Positions 1 to 5,910 of a stretch of DNA of 5,910 nt are shown here, piece by piece (within the stretch, counting starts at the first letter, position 1; the number at the start of each line of letters is the position of its first letter). Below the pieces are notes generated by a model, which was not told the origin of the DNA, did not search any database, and saw only the letters and a list, made by a program, of their open reading frames with translations. Source of the DNA: Desulfobulbus sp. (GTDB lineage: Bacteria; Desulfobacterota; Desulfobulbia; Desulfobulbales; Desulfobulbaceae); the NCBI GenBank assembly GCA_030602145.1, contig JAUWAH010000168.1, positions 1-5,910 on the forward strand. The letters are read 5' to 3'. The position numbers were made by a program, and so were the translations under genes.

Positions 1-49
1 CGGCAAAGGAACCGATCACCGGATTGAGTTGAATCAACGCGATTTTCAT
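1..49 (-). CDS. nadE: Probable glutamine-dependent NAD+ synthetase, N-terminal fragment
   Basis: Only the first 16 codons are inside the window; the gene continues beyond the left edge. The fragment reads MKIALIQLNPVIGSFA, which matches the characteristic opening of the carbon-nitrogen hydrolase (glutaminase) domain at the N-terminus of long-form NadE. That enzyme converts nicotinic acid adenine dinucleotide to NAD+ in the cytoplasm, using ATP and ammonia released from glutamine. A G-run (GGGGGA, 59-64 on the minus strand) sits 9 nt before the ATG and can serve as ribosome binding site. The gene follows mltG in the same direction after 172 bp, so it may be read from the lon-mltG transcript or from its own promoter. 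No catalytic residue is visible in so short a piece. Another nitrilase-family amidohydrolase beginning the same way cannot be excluded; the family is fairly sure, the exact enzyme less so. Confidence 0.62.
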   Translation of the reverse strand, partial: MKIALIQLNPVIGSFA

Positions 50-221
50 ACGGTCGCATCCCCCGACAAAGCCAGGAATCATGAATGTGGTTTTGCATCT
101 GTTTCGCAGCAGAACCATAGCAGACTCGGGGGAAAGTTGCAGCCTTTCTGATGGTTATATCGAACCGCCTCACCTCGGCTCCGAAATCGGAAGTCTTATA
201 AGCCCTAAAAGGCGGAAGATA
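50..221 (-). promoter_or_regulatory. mltG-nadE intergenic region with stem-loop and weak promoter-like sequence
   Basis: This 172-bp gap holds no convincing gene. Read on the minus strand, just after the mltG stop, CCGCCT (210-215) can pair with AGGCGG (165-170), closing a large loop that contains a smaller hairpin (TCCG/CGGA arms, 180-191). No run of T follows, so it is not a standard intrinsic terminator. Closer to nadE, TATGGT preceded by TGC (an extended -10 form) lies 17 nt downstream of a poor -35, CTGCAA. The region is visibly less GC-rich than the genes on either side, as expected for a non-coding regulatory spacer. Whether it separates nadE from the upstream operon is undecided. Confidence 0.3.
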
Positions 222-1232
222 TTATTGACTGCCCCGCTGGTACTGCTGCACCGCCCGGTTGTGTTCACGGAGATTCGTGGAGAAATGGTGGGTGCCGTCG
301 TTTTTGGCGACAAAATAGAGATAGTCGGTGGCGGCCGGCTGCAACACCGCCCGCAGTGAGGCCTCGCCGGGGCTGCAGATGGGTCCCGGGGGCAGTCCGG
401 CGATGACGTAGGTGTTGTAGGGGGTCGGGGTCTGCAGGTCGGAGCGGGTCAGGCGGCCGCTGAAATCCGGCAGGCCGTAGATGACGGTCGGGTCGGACTG
501 GAGGCGCATGCCCCGCTCCAGCCGGTTGAGAAAAACACCGGCAATCAGGGACCGTTCCTCGGCCCGGGCGGCTTCCTTCTCGACAATGGCGGCCAGGGTG
601 AAGACCTGGTGACGATCAAGGGTGGGCGGCAGGTCGTGTTCTGCGGTCAATTTTTCCCAGACCTTCAGAGAACGGGTCACCAATCGCTCCAGCAGGACCC
701 GCTCATCGGGGGCCGGACGGGTCAGCCGGTAACTGTCGGGAAACAGGTAGCCTTCCAGACTGGCGACGTCGCCCAGGCCGAAGGCGGCGGCCAGGACCGG
801 ATCTCGGGCAAGCGCCAGAAACCGATCGCGATCGACCCAGCCGGCATCGGCAAACAGTGCGGCGATCTCCGCCAGATTGAATCCTTCCGGGATGGTGATC
901 TGGTGTTCAAGGGGAGAGGCGGCCACCAGGGCACGGATCAGCTCAAGGGGGCGCAGCCCGGTGGGCAGGACGAACTCGCCGGCCGGCAGGCGGGACGCCA
1001 GTCCCGACAACCGGGTTACCACCAGAAAGCGCCGATCCTCGTGTACCAGACCGGCAGCGGCCAGACTGCGGCCGATCTCGGCGACCGAAGAGCCGCGTTC
1101 GATGAATACCACCGCCGTCGGCTCGGTGCTCGGCGGGCCGGGGCGCAGCGTATAGGCAAACAGCCAGCCGGCCAGGCCCACTGCCGTCAGCAGCAGGAGG
1201 CCCAGCAGGGTGATGACGATACGCTTGATCAT
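222..1232 (-). CDS. mltG: Endolytic murein transglycosylase MltG (YceG family)
   Basis: MltG is an inner-membrane lytic transglycosylase that cuts nascent peptidoglycan strands internally and is thought to set glycan strand length by ending polymerisation. The product is 336 residues, normal for the family. A single hydrophobic anchor spans residues about 5-27 after a short basic start (MIKR), leaving the rest in the periplasm. Two LysM-like segments follow (about 41-75 and 113-140), then the family signature GYLFPDSY (161-168). The catalytic block IVEKEAARAEERSLIAGVF follows, with the expected catalytic Glu at 218, the number used for the E. coli enzyme. Next come RLQSDPTVIYG and a typical ending (YFVAKNDGTHHFSTNLREHN). 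The ATG at 1232 is preferred over an upstream in-frame start at 1277 because GGAG lies 5 nt before it and the anchor begins immediately. It is 63 bp downstream of lon, same strand, so probably co-transcribed. Confidence 0.95.
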   Translation of the reverse strand: MIKRIVITLLGLLLLTAVGLAGWLFAYTLRPGPPSTEPTAVVFIERGSSVAEIGRSLAAAGLVHEDRRFLVVTRLSGLASRLPAGEFVLPTGLRPLELIRALVAASPLEHQITIPEGFNLAEIAALFADAGWVDRDRFLALARDPVLAAAFGLGDVASLEGYLFPDSYRLTRPAPDERVLLERLVTRSLKVWEKLTAEHDLPPTLDRHQVFTLAAIVEKEAARAEERSLIAGVFLNRLERGMRLQSDPTVIYGLPDFSGRLTRSDLQTPTPYNTYVIAGLPPGPICSPGEASLRAVLQPAATDYLYFVAKNDGTHHFSTNLREHNRAVQQYQRGSQ

Positions 1233-1295
1233 GGCCGCTCCGGATGACCACCGAGCCCGGCGGCGGGGCGGCTGCACCGGCCCGGCACGGGACTT

Positions 1296-3695
1296 CTACC
1301 CGCGGCGCTTGCTCTTGGCGGACCGGGAGAAGGCAAGCTCGATGACCTCGCTCATGTCCTTGACCGGATGGACGGTCATCTTCTTGCGGATGTCCTCCGG
1401 AATCTCCACCAACTCTTTTTCGTTGAGCGCCGGGATGATGACCGTCGGGATATTGGCCCGCAGCGCCGCCAGCGCCTTTTCCTTGAGGCCGCCGATGGGC
1501 AGGACCCGACCGCGTAGCGTCACCTCGCCGGTCATGGCCAGCTGCTTGTTGACCTTTTTTCCGGAGATGGCCGAATAGAGCGCGGTGGCGATGGTGATGC
1601 CGGCAGACGGGCCGTCCTTGGGGATGGCGCCGGCCGGGACGTGGACGTGGATGTCGGTCTTATCGAAATACTCCGCCTCCACACCCAGATCTTCCGTGCA
1701 GCTACGACAGTAAGTGAGTGCCGCCTGGGCCGATTCCTTCATCACCTCGCCCAACTGCCCGGTGAGGATCAACTTGCCCTTGCCGGGCATCAGGTTGACC
1801 TCGATATGCAGGATTTCGCCGCCCACCTCGGTCCAGGCCAGGCCGGTGACCAGGCCGGGCTGATCGATGGTCTCCATCTCCGATTCCGGGATGTTCTTGG
1901 GCGGCCCGAGATAACTGTCCAGGTTGCGCAGCGAGATGCTGTACGGGCCTTTGCCGCCCTCGGCGATCTTGCGCGCCACCTTGCGGCAGATCTTGCCGAT
2001 CTCCCGCTCCAGGTTGCGCAGCCCGGCCTCGCTGGTGTAGTGGGTGATGATCCGGGTGACGGTCTCCTGGTTGAACTTGATCTGGCTCTTCTTGATCCCG
2101 TTTTCCTTGATCTGGCGCGGCAGCAGATAGCGGTTGGCGATCACCAGCTTTTCCTCGAGGGTGTAGCCGGACAGCCGGATCACCTCCATCCGGTCGAGCA
2201 GCGGACCGGGGATGGTGTCGGTCATGTTGGCGGTGGTGATGAACATCACCCGCGACAGATCAAACGGCATGTTCAGGTAGTGATCGGAGAACTCCACGTT
2301 CTGTTCCGGATCGAGCACCTCGAGCAGGGCCGAAGAAGGATCGCCGCGATAGTCGGCGCCGACCTTGTCGATCTCGTCCATCATGAAGACCGGGTTGTTG
2401 GACTTGACCGCCTTGAGACCCTGAATGATCCGGCCGGGCATGGCGCCGATGTAGGTGCGCCGGTGGCCGCGGATCTCCGCCTCGTCCTTCATGCCGCCCA
2501 GCGACATGCGGTGGAACTTGCGCCCCAGGGCCCGGGCGATGGACTGGCCGAGTGAGGTCTTGCCGACGCCGGGCGGGCCGACGAAGCAGAGGATCGGGCC
2601 CTTGGTGCTGTCGTTGAGCTTGCGTACCGCCAGAAACTCGAGAATCCGCTCCTTGACCCGCTCCAGGCCGTAGTGATCCTCGTCCAGGACCTGCTTGGCG
2701 ACCAGCAGGTCGAGTTGGTCCTTGGTCCCCTTTTTCCAAGGAACGTCGAGGATCCAGTCGATGTAGGTGCGGATGATGGTGGCCTCCGAGGAGTCGGGGT
2801 GCATCATCTCCATGCGGCTGAGCTGCTTCAAGGCCTCCTTGCGCACCGCCTTGGGCATCTTCATTTTGCGGATCTTGTGCTCCAGCTCCTCGATCTCCTG
2901 GGTCCGCTCGTCACTGTCACCCAGCTCTTTCTGCAGGGCGTGCAACTGCTCGCGCAAGATATACTCGCGCTGCGACTTGCTCATCTCCTCCTTGGCCTCG
3001 TTCTGGATCTTGGCCTGGACGGTGGAGACCTCCAGCTCCTTGCTGAGCAGGCTGTTGACCAAACGCAGCCGCTTGACCGGATTGACCTCTTCGAGGATCG
3101 ACTGGGACTCGGGGATCTTCAAGCGCAGGTTGGAGCCGATCAGGTCGGCGAGGCGGCCGGGGTCCTCGATGTTGTTGATGATCATCATCAGATCGGCGGA
3201 GAGGATGCCGCGCAGGGACATGATCTTCTCCGTCTGTTCGCGCACGGTGCGCATCAGGGCCTCGACTTCGATGGTGATCTCGCCCGGCTCCTTGTCCTCG
3301 ACCACGGCGACGGACACCCGGTAGCTCGGTTCGGTGCGCAGATATTTCTTGATCCGCGCCTTGGCCATGGCCTGGACCAACACCTTGAGGCGGCCGTCCG
3401 GCAGCTTCAGGGTCCGCATGATCATGCACACCATGCCCACCGAATAAAGATCGTCGGGGCTGGGGTCGTCCTTGGTGGCGTCGCGCTGGGTGACCAGCAT
3501 CAGCAGTTTGTCGCCGTTGAGCGCCTCGTTGACGGCCTCGACGGAGCCGGGCCGACCGACGAACAGCGGGATGATCATGTAATTGAAAACCACCACATCC
3601 CGAACCGCCATCATGGGCAGTTCGTCGGGGATCTGCAGATCGTCGTTGCGAGACAGATCATCCATGCCGATACTGAGCGAATCGTTGAACTCCAC
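1296..3695 (-). CDS. lon: ATP-dependent protease Lon (LonA type)
   Basis: Lon is a cytoplasmic homo-oligomeric AAA+ serine protease that degrades misfolded and selected regulatory proteins. With the GTG start chosen here it has 799 residues, usual for LonA. Domains in order are an N-terminal substrate-binding region (about 25-220, opening [13 protein letters not shown]), a helical/coiled-coil stretch (about 220-330), the AAA+ module and the protease domain. The AAA+ module shows Walker A GPPGVGKT (373-380), Walker B FMMDEID (437-443), sensor-1 TTAN (487-490) and a DRMEVI arginine-finger region (about 501-506). The protease domain shows Ser697 in KDGPSAG and Lys740 in GGLKEK, the Ser-Lys dyad at the family's usual 43-residue spacing. 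The frame is open further up, to ATGs at 3728 and 3734 (up to 812 residues), but those lack a ribosome binding site, whereas GGAGGT lies 4 nt before GTG 3695. The usual Pro after VVVF is Asn here. All active-site motifs are intact. Confidence 0.96.
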   Translation of the reverse strand: MEFNDSLSIGMDDLSRNDDLQIPDELPMMAVRDVVVFNYMIIPLFVGRPGSVEAVNEALNGDKLLMLVTQRDATKDDPSPDDLYSVGMVCMIMRTLKLPDGRLKVLVQAMAKARIKKYLRTEPSYRVSVAVVEDKEPGEITIEVEALMRTVREQTEKIMSLRGILSADLMMIINNIEDPGRLADLIGSNLRLKIPESQSILEEVNPVKRLRLVNSLLSKELEVSTVQAKIQNEAKEEMSKSQREYILREQLHALQKELGDSDERTQEIEELEHKIRKMKMPKAVRKEALKQLSRMEMMHPDSSEATIIRTYIDWILDVPWKKGTKDQLDLLVAKQVLDEDHYGLERVKERILEFLAVRKLNDSTKGPILCFVGPPGVGKTSLGQSIARALGRKFHRMSLGGMKDEAEIRGHRRTYIGAMPGRIIQGLKAVKSNNPVFMMDEIDKVGADYRGDPSSALLEVLDPEQNVEFSDHYLNMPFDLSRVMFITTANMTDTIPGPLLDRMEVIRLSGYTLEEKLVIANRYLLPRQIKENGIKKSQIKFNQETVTRIITHYTSEAGLRNLEREIGKICRKVARKIAEGGKGPYSISLRNLDSYLGPPKNIPESEMETIDQPGLVTGLAWTEVGGEILHIEVNLMPGKGKLILTGQLGEVMKESAQAALTYCRSCTEDLGVEAEYFDKTDIHVHVPAGAIPKDGPSAGITIATALYSAISGKKVNKQLAMTGEVTLRGRVLPIGGLKEKALAALRANIPTVIIPALNEKELVEIPEDIRKKMTVHPVKDMSEVIELAFSRSAKSKRRG

Positions 3696-3699
3696 GCCT

Positions 3700-3705
3700 A
3701 CCTCC
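3700..3705 (-). promoter_or_regulatory. Ribosome binding site deciding the lon start
   Basis: On the minus strand GGAGGT occupies these positions, followed by AGGC and then GTG at 3695. It is a near-perfect match to the anti-Shine-Dalgarno sequence at a short but workable distance. The upstream ATG codons at 3734 and 3728 are preceded by GGTTTTTCACAGAT, which contains no purine-rich match. The alternative is that GGAGGT is just coding sequence (codons for Val-Glu-Val) within a longer Lon. Confidence 0.55.
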
Positions 3706-3788
3706 ACAGCCGTCTCGCCGACGGCCATACGCATATCTGTGAAAAACCGGGCGGCCCTATCAGGCGCCGGAAACGAAAATGTGACGAC

Positions 3789-3807
3789 GGGCGCCGGGAT
3801 GACGCCC
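3789..3807 (-). other. Short GC stem-loop in the presumed lon leader
   Basis: GGGCG and CGCCC arms (3789-3793 and 3803-3807) enclose a 9-nt loop in the stretch expected to be the lon 5' untranslated leader. The 8-bp word GGCGCCGG occurs here (3790-3797) and again at 3763-3770, and its palindromic GGCGCC core would let the two copies pair with each other as an alternative fold. In such GC-rich DNA a 5-bp stem can arise by chance, so any regulatory role is only a suggestion. Confidence 0.2.
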
Positions 3808-3823
3808 TTGATAAACCGAGCAC

Positions 3824-3852
3824 AAGCTAAACATTGAAAATTCTGAAGTCAA
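3824..3852 (-). promoter_or_regulatory. Candidate sigma-70 type promoter for lon
   Basis: On the minus strand TTGACT (3847-3852, five of six matches to the -35 consensus) is followed after exactly 17 nt by TAGCTT (3824-3829, three of six matches to the -10). The spacer is AT-rich compared with the surrounding genes. It would give a leader of roughly 80-125 nt depending on which lon start is used. The -35 box abuts the 27-bp palindrome at 3852-3878, so a protein bound there could control access. The -10 is weak, so this is a moderate candidate only. No sigma-32 -10 (CCCCAT-like) is found at a proper distance. Confidence 0.4.
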
Positions 3853-3878
3853 GACGGTTCCACCGGTCGGCACCGTCT
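3852..3878. promoter_or_regulatory. 27-bp imperfect palindrome, possible operator
   Basis: Arms AGACGGT (3852-3858) and ACCGTCT (3872-3878) are exact reverse complements separated by 13 nt. Two further C/G positions inside the arms also match, and a central ACCGGT palindrome lies at 3862-3867. Its place between two divergent promoter candidates, touching the lon -35 box, fits an operator for a dimeric regulator acting on both genes. An overlapping alternative hairpin exists (CGGCA 3868-3872 with TGCCG 3878-3882). Neither is followed by a T-run on either strand, so it is not a terminator. The regulator is unknown. Confidence 0.4.
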
Positions 3879-3891
3879 GCCGGAAAAATTC

Positions 3892-3920
3892 TTGAACTAA
3901 TCTTCCTTTTTTACAATAGT
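3892..3920 (+). promoter_or_regulatory. Candidate promoter for the GlmU-like gene
   Basis: TTGAAC (3892-3897) matches the -35 consensus at four of six positions, and AATAGT (3915-3920) follows after 17 nt with four of six matches to the -10. An overlapping TACAAT (3912-3917) is a better -10 (five of six) but leaves only 14 nt to TTGAAC. The stretch 3881-3925 is the most AT-rich part of the divergent gap. Transcription would start about 40 nt before the ATG at 3971. Confidence 0.42.
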
Positions 3921-3957
3921 AGCAGTTTGTTCGATCAGGCCACCATCGATTGCCGCT

Positions 3958-3964
3958 GAGAGGA
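3958..3964 (+). promoter_or_regulatory. Ribosome binding site of the GlmU-like gene
   Basis: GAGAGGA lies 6 nt before ATG 3971. It settles the start: an in-frame TTG at 3950 would place this Shine-Dalgarno sequence inside the coding region and has no such site of its own. Confidence 0.65.
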
Positions 3965-3970
3965 ACCCCC

Positions 3971-4816
3971 ATGCTGACCGCCCCATCCCTCTTCGATTAC
4001 CAGGCGTTCGCCCACGCCGCCCTGTTCAGCGCCGACCAGCCGGTCTGGACCGCCTTGCAGCGGCTGCGCGCCTACATGGACAGCTACCCCTACCCGGCGC
4101 CGCTGCCGGCCGAAGTGACCGGTGGCATTCCGGTGGCCCAGCCGCTGGTGTGGCACGACGGCCGCATCCTGCCGGCGGCCTCGCTGGACATCGAATGGGG
4201 CGATGTGAACCAGGGAAAACTCCGGGTCAGCCACCAGGGGAAGGCGCTCGAAGGGGCGGCCCTGATCATGGCCGGAGCCATCCTGCTCGGTGAGCGGATC
4301 GTGCTCGGCCCCGGTTGTCTGGTCGAAGGCGGGGCCACCATCAAGGCGCCGGCCATCATCGGCGCCCGCACCGAAGTCCGGCAAGGCGCCTACCTGCGCG
4401 GCTATTGCCTGGTGGGAGAGCGCTGCGTCGTCGGCCACGCCACCGAAGTCAAGCACTCGATCTTCCTCGACGACGCCAAGGCCGGGCATTTCGCCTACCT
4501 GGGCGACTCGATTCTGGGCAACGATACCAATCTCGGGGCCGGCACCAAATTCGCCAACCTCAAGTTCGCCGCAGAGACCGTCAAAATCGCCGTGGACGGT
4601 GAACTGGTCGACACCACCCTGCGCAAGCTCGGCGCCATCCTCGGCGACCGGGCCCAGACCGGTTGCAACTCGGTCACCAACCCGGGAACCATCATCGGCC
4701 GGCGCGGCATCCTGATGCCCAACACCACCGCGCCATCCGGCTATCACGAGGACGACAAGCTGATCCGCACCGGCCTGCGGCCGCGCACCCTGCCCCGCCC
4801 GCAGCCGACGGAGTAG
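3971..4816 (+). CDS. GlmU-like left-handed beta-helix acyl/acetyltransferase without nucleotidyltransferase domain
   Basis: The product has 281 residues. Residues 1-60 form a helical N-terminal region (LFDYQAFAHAALF, then VWTALQRLRAYM). Residues about 70-255 are hexapeptide repeats of a left-handed beta-helix (for example LGPGCLVEGGATIKAPAIIG), the fold of trimeric acyl-CoA-dependent sugar acyltransferases. It aligns by eye with the acetyltransferase half of E. coli GlmU. R143, K161, H173 (in KAGHFAYLGD), Y176, N187, N196 and K219 fall at GlmU R333, K351, H363 (catalytic base), Y366, N377, N386 and K392, with about 17 extra residues between the last two. There is no N-terminal G-x-G-x-R nucleotidyltransferase motif, so it cannot make UDP-GlcNAc alone. 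Related proteins are often annotated as UDP-GlcNAc pyrophosphorylase-related or G1P thymidylyltransferase C-terminal-like. I infer sugar-phosphate or nucleotide-sugar acylation in the cytoplasm; the substrate is unknown. It is divergent from lon. Confidence 0.85.
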   Translation: MLTAPSLFDYQAFAHAALFSADQPVWTALQRLRAYMDSYPYPAPLPAEVTGGIPVAQPLVWHDGRILPAASLDIEWGDVNQGKLRVSHQGKALEGAALIMAGAILLGERIVLGPGCLVEGGATIKAPAIIGARTEVRQGAYLRGYCLVGERCVVGHATEVKHSIFLDDAKAGHFAYLGDSILGNDTNLGAGTKFANLKFAAETVKIAVDGELVDTTLRKLGAILGDRAQTGCNSVTNPGTIIGRRGILMPNTTAPSGYHEDDKLIRTGLRPRTLPRPQPTE

Positions 4817-4898
4817 CCTCAGTTGGAAAGCGGCCAGCGGCCAGAGAGCGGCGACAGCCAAGCGCTCGGCGCCACGCCCGATACCCCGGTCCGATTTC

Positions 4899-4927
4899 AC
4901 GTCCGCGCCGCAAAGATGGCCGGACGT
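4899..4927 (+). terminator. Stem-loop before fumarase: weak terminator or leader structure
   Basis: ACGTCCG (4899-4905) and GCC (4907-4909) pair with GGC (4918-4920) and CGGACGT (4921-4927). This makes a 10-bp GC-rich stem with one bulged C and an 8-nt loop. A short T-run (GGTTTTG) begins only 4 nt after the stem, so it could be a weak intrinsic terminator for the GlmU-like gene, 83 bp downstream of its stop. It also lies 50 nt before the fumarase ATG, so a leader or mRNA-stability role is equally possible. Confidence 0.35.
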
Positions 4928-4966
4928 ATGGTTTTGTCAGAGCGAACCCAGACCATCCATACCCAC

Positions 4967-4972
4967 AAGGAG
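4967..4972 (+). promoter_or_regulatory. Ribosome binding site of the fumarase gene
   Basis: AAGGAG ends 5 nt before ATG 4978. It is a strong Shine-Dalgarno match and supports this start, which also matches where class I fumarases of this type normally begin. Confidence 0.75.
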
Positions 4973-4977
4973 TAGTC

Positions 4978-5910
4978 ATGGCACCCATCAAAGCAGAAGA
5001 TTTCATCACCTCCATCGCCGACAGCCTGCAGTATATCAGCTACTATCACCCGGTTGATTTCGTTCGGGCCATGACCAAGGCCTACGAGCGGGAAAAAAGC
5101 GGCGCCGCCCGCGACGCCATCGGCCAGATCCTGATCAACTCGCGCATGTGCGCCCTTGGCAAGCGCCCCATCTGCCAGGATACCGGCATCGTCACGGTGT
5201 TCGTCAAGCTCGGCATGAATTGCCGCTTCGACGGAAACCTGACCATTCAGCAGCTGGTCGACGAAGGCGTCACCCGGGCCTATGGCGACCCGAGCAATCC
5301 GCTGCGCAAATCGATCGTCGCCGATCCGGCCGGCAGCCGCATCAATACCAAGACCAACGCCCCGGCGGTGGTCCATGTGGAGATGGTGCCGGGAGATGCC
5401 GTCGAGGTGCAGATCGCCGCCAAAGGCGGCGGCTCGGAGAACAAGAGCAAGATGGCCATGCTCACCCCGGCCGACTCGATCGTCGACTGGGTCAAGAAAA
5501 CGGTACCAGCCATGGGTGCCGGCTGGTGCCCGCCCGGCATCCTCGGCATCGGCATCGGCGGCACCATCGACAAGGCCATGTGTCTGGCCAAGCAGTCACT
5601 GATGGACCCGATCGACATCGACGAGTTGCGCGCCCGGGGGCCGGCCAACCGGCTCGAGGAACTGCGCCTGCAGATCTTCGACGAGGTGAACGCCCTGGGC
5701 ATCGGTGCCCAGGGACTCGGCGGCCTGACCACGGTGCTCGACGTGAAGATCCTCGACTACCCGACCCATGCCGCCTCCCTGCCGGTGGCCATGATCCCCA
5801 ACTGCGCCGCGGCCCGGCACACCCACTTTACCCTGGACGGCTCCGGGCCGGCGGTCTTCACCCCGCCATCGCTCGACGAATGGCCGCAGATCGCCGGCGA
5901 CGGCAGCGGC
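4978..5910 (+). CDS. Class I (iron-sulphur) fumarate hydratase, 5' part
   Basis: The enzyme interconverts fumarate and L-malate in the TCA cycle using an oxygen-sensitive [4Fe-4S] cluster. The frame is open from ATG 4978 to the window end: 311 residues, no stop. It begins MAPIKAEDFI and continues through SLQYISYYHPVDF, typical of the single-chain class I fumarases of about 500 residues. The Fe-S hydro-lyase alpha (N-terminal) domain is present almost whole. The three expected cluster cysteines are C66 (PICQDTG), C184 (GWCPPG) and C276 (IPNCAAARH), spaced 118 and 92 apart, close to the 119 and 94 of E. coli FumA. Other family blocks seen are KGGGSENKSKMAML (149-162) and NALGIGAQGLGGLTTVLDVK (238-257). 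The text ends in the SLDEWPQI region that leads to the beta domain, which lies outside the window. Use of a cluster enzyme fits an anaerobic or microaerobic host. Whether the beta domain is fused cannot be seen, but the N-terminal form suggests it. Confidence 0.93.
   Translation, partial: MAPIKAEDFITSIADSLQYISYYHPVDFVRAMTKAYEREKSGAARDAIGQILINSRMCALGKRPICQDTGIVTVFVKLGMNCRFDGNLTIQQLVDEGVTRAYGDPSNPLRKSIVADPAGSRINTKTNAPAVVHVEMVPGDAVEVQIAAKGGGSENKSKMAMLTPADSIVDWVKKTVPAMGAGWCPPGILGIGIGGTIDKAMCLAKQSLMDPIDIDELRARGPANRLEELRLQIFDEVNALGIGAQGLGGLTTVLDVKILDYPTHAASLPVAMIPNCAAARHTHFTLDGSGPAVFTPPSLDEWPQIAGDGSG

Larger units (their letters stand above)
4817..4977 (+). other. Intergenic gap before the fumarase gene
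   Basis: This 161-bp stretch contains no recognised gene. It holds a tandem pair of AGCGGCC (4829-4842), a strong hairpin (4899-4927), a 15-codon open frame (4928-4975) and the fumarase ribosome binding site. I could not find a convincing -35/-10 pair, so it is unclear whether fumarase has its own promoter or is read through from the upstream gene. Confidence 0.5.

Noticed and set aside
1233..1295. Terminator between lon and mltG
   Set aside because: The 63-bp gap is very GC-rich with repeated CCGGGC-type words, but no stable stem followed by a T-run on the minus strand is found, so read-through is assumed.
1641..3830. Long plus-strand open frames opposite lon (for example 1641-2555 and 2673-3830)
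   Set aside because: They are mirror frames of a highly GC-biased real gene, rich in Leu, Gly, Asp and His with no recognisable domain. Lon on the other strand has every family motif.
3868..3882. Sigma-54 promoter on the plus strand (GGCACCGTCTGC)
   Set aside because: The GG and GC dinucleotides are 8 nt apart instead of the required 10, and the rest of the -12 element does not match.
3740..3900. Heat-shock control of lon by CIRCE or sigma-32
   Set aside because: No TTAGCACTC-N9-GAGTGCTAA repeat is present, and although CTTGACT resembles a sigma-32 -35, no CCCCAT-like -10 follows at 13-17 nt.
3950..3970. TTG start at 3950 for the GlmU-like protein
   Set aside because: The GAGAGGA ribosome binding site would lie inside the coding region and points to ATG 3971; the seven extra residues have no support.
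4829..4842. Tandem AGCGGCC repeat after the GlmU-like gene
   Set aside because: Only two 7-bp copies in GC-rich spacer DNA; most likely chance, with nothing to mark it as an attachment site or mobile-element trace.
3935..4900. A 321-residue minus-strand open frame opposite the GlmU-like gene
   Set aside because: Its composition (Gly, Ala, Asp, Val, Gln) mirrors the hexapeptide-repeat codons of the plus-strand gene, and it shows no known motif. The plus-strand protein has a clear fold, start and ribosome binding site.

Overview
The window is GC-rich bacterial chromosome and densely coding. It carries five protein genes, two of them cut by the window edges, in two divergent blocks. The genes are housekeeping types: NAD synthesis, cell-wall lytic enzyme, Lon protease, a GlmU-like acyltransferase and class I fumarase. 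I see no tRNA, rRNA, CRISPR array, insertion sequence or phage gene. The protein sequences look like those of a Gram-negative anaerobe such as a Desulfuromonadales/Geobacter-type bacterium. That placement is an impression from remembered protein sequences and base composition, not a search result.

Minus-strand block (3734 down to 1). Transcription runs lon, then mltG, then the first 16 codons of a probable glutamine-dependent NAD+ synthetase (nadE). lon and mltG are 63 bp apart and look co-transcribed. mltG and nadE are 172 bp apart, with a possible stem-loop and a weak promoter-like sequence between them, so nadE may be partly independent. The best ribosome binding site for lon lies inside the longest possible reading frame and points to a GTG start at 3695, not the ATG at 3734.

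Divergent regulatory region (about 3735-3970). Promoter-like hexamers face both ways. Between them lies a 27-bp imperfect palindrome (7-bp arms, 3852-3878) that abuts the lon -35 box. No CIRCE or sigma-32 type heat-shock site could be recognised.

Plus-strand block (3971 to 5910). The first gene encodes a 281-residue left-handed beta-helix protein. It resembles the acetyltransferase half of GlmU and keeps every catalytic and binding residue I could align, yet it has no uridylyltransferase domain. After a 161-bp gap with a good 10-bp hairpin comes a single-chain, iron-sulphur class I fumarase. Its first 311 residues are present, including all three expected cluster cysteines, and it runs off the right edge.

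No single pathway joins these genes. Lon (protein quality control) and MltG (glycan strand termination) are envelope and stress housekeeping, the beta-helix protein probably acts on a nucleotide- or phospho-sugar, and fumarase serves the TCA cycle. I found no clearly undescribed system. The most interesting items are the GlmU-like protein and the palindrome in the lon divergent promoter region.
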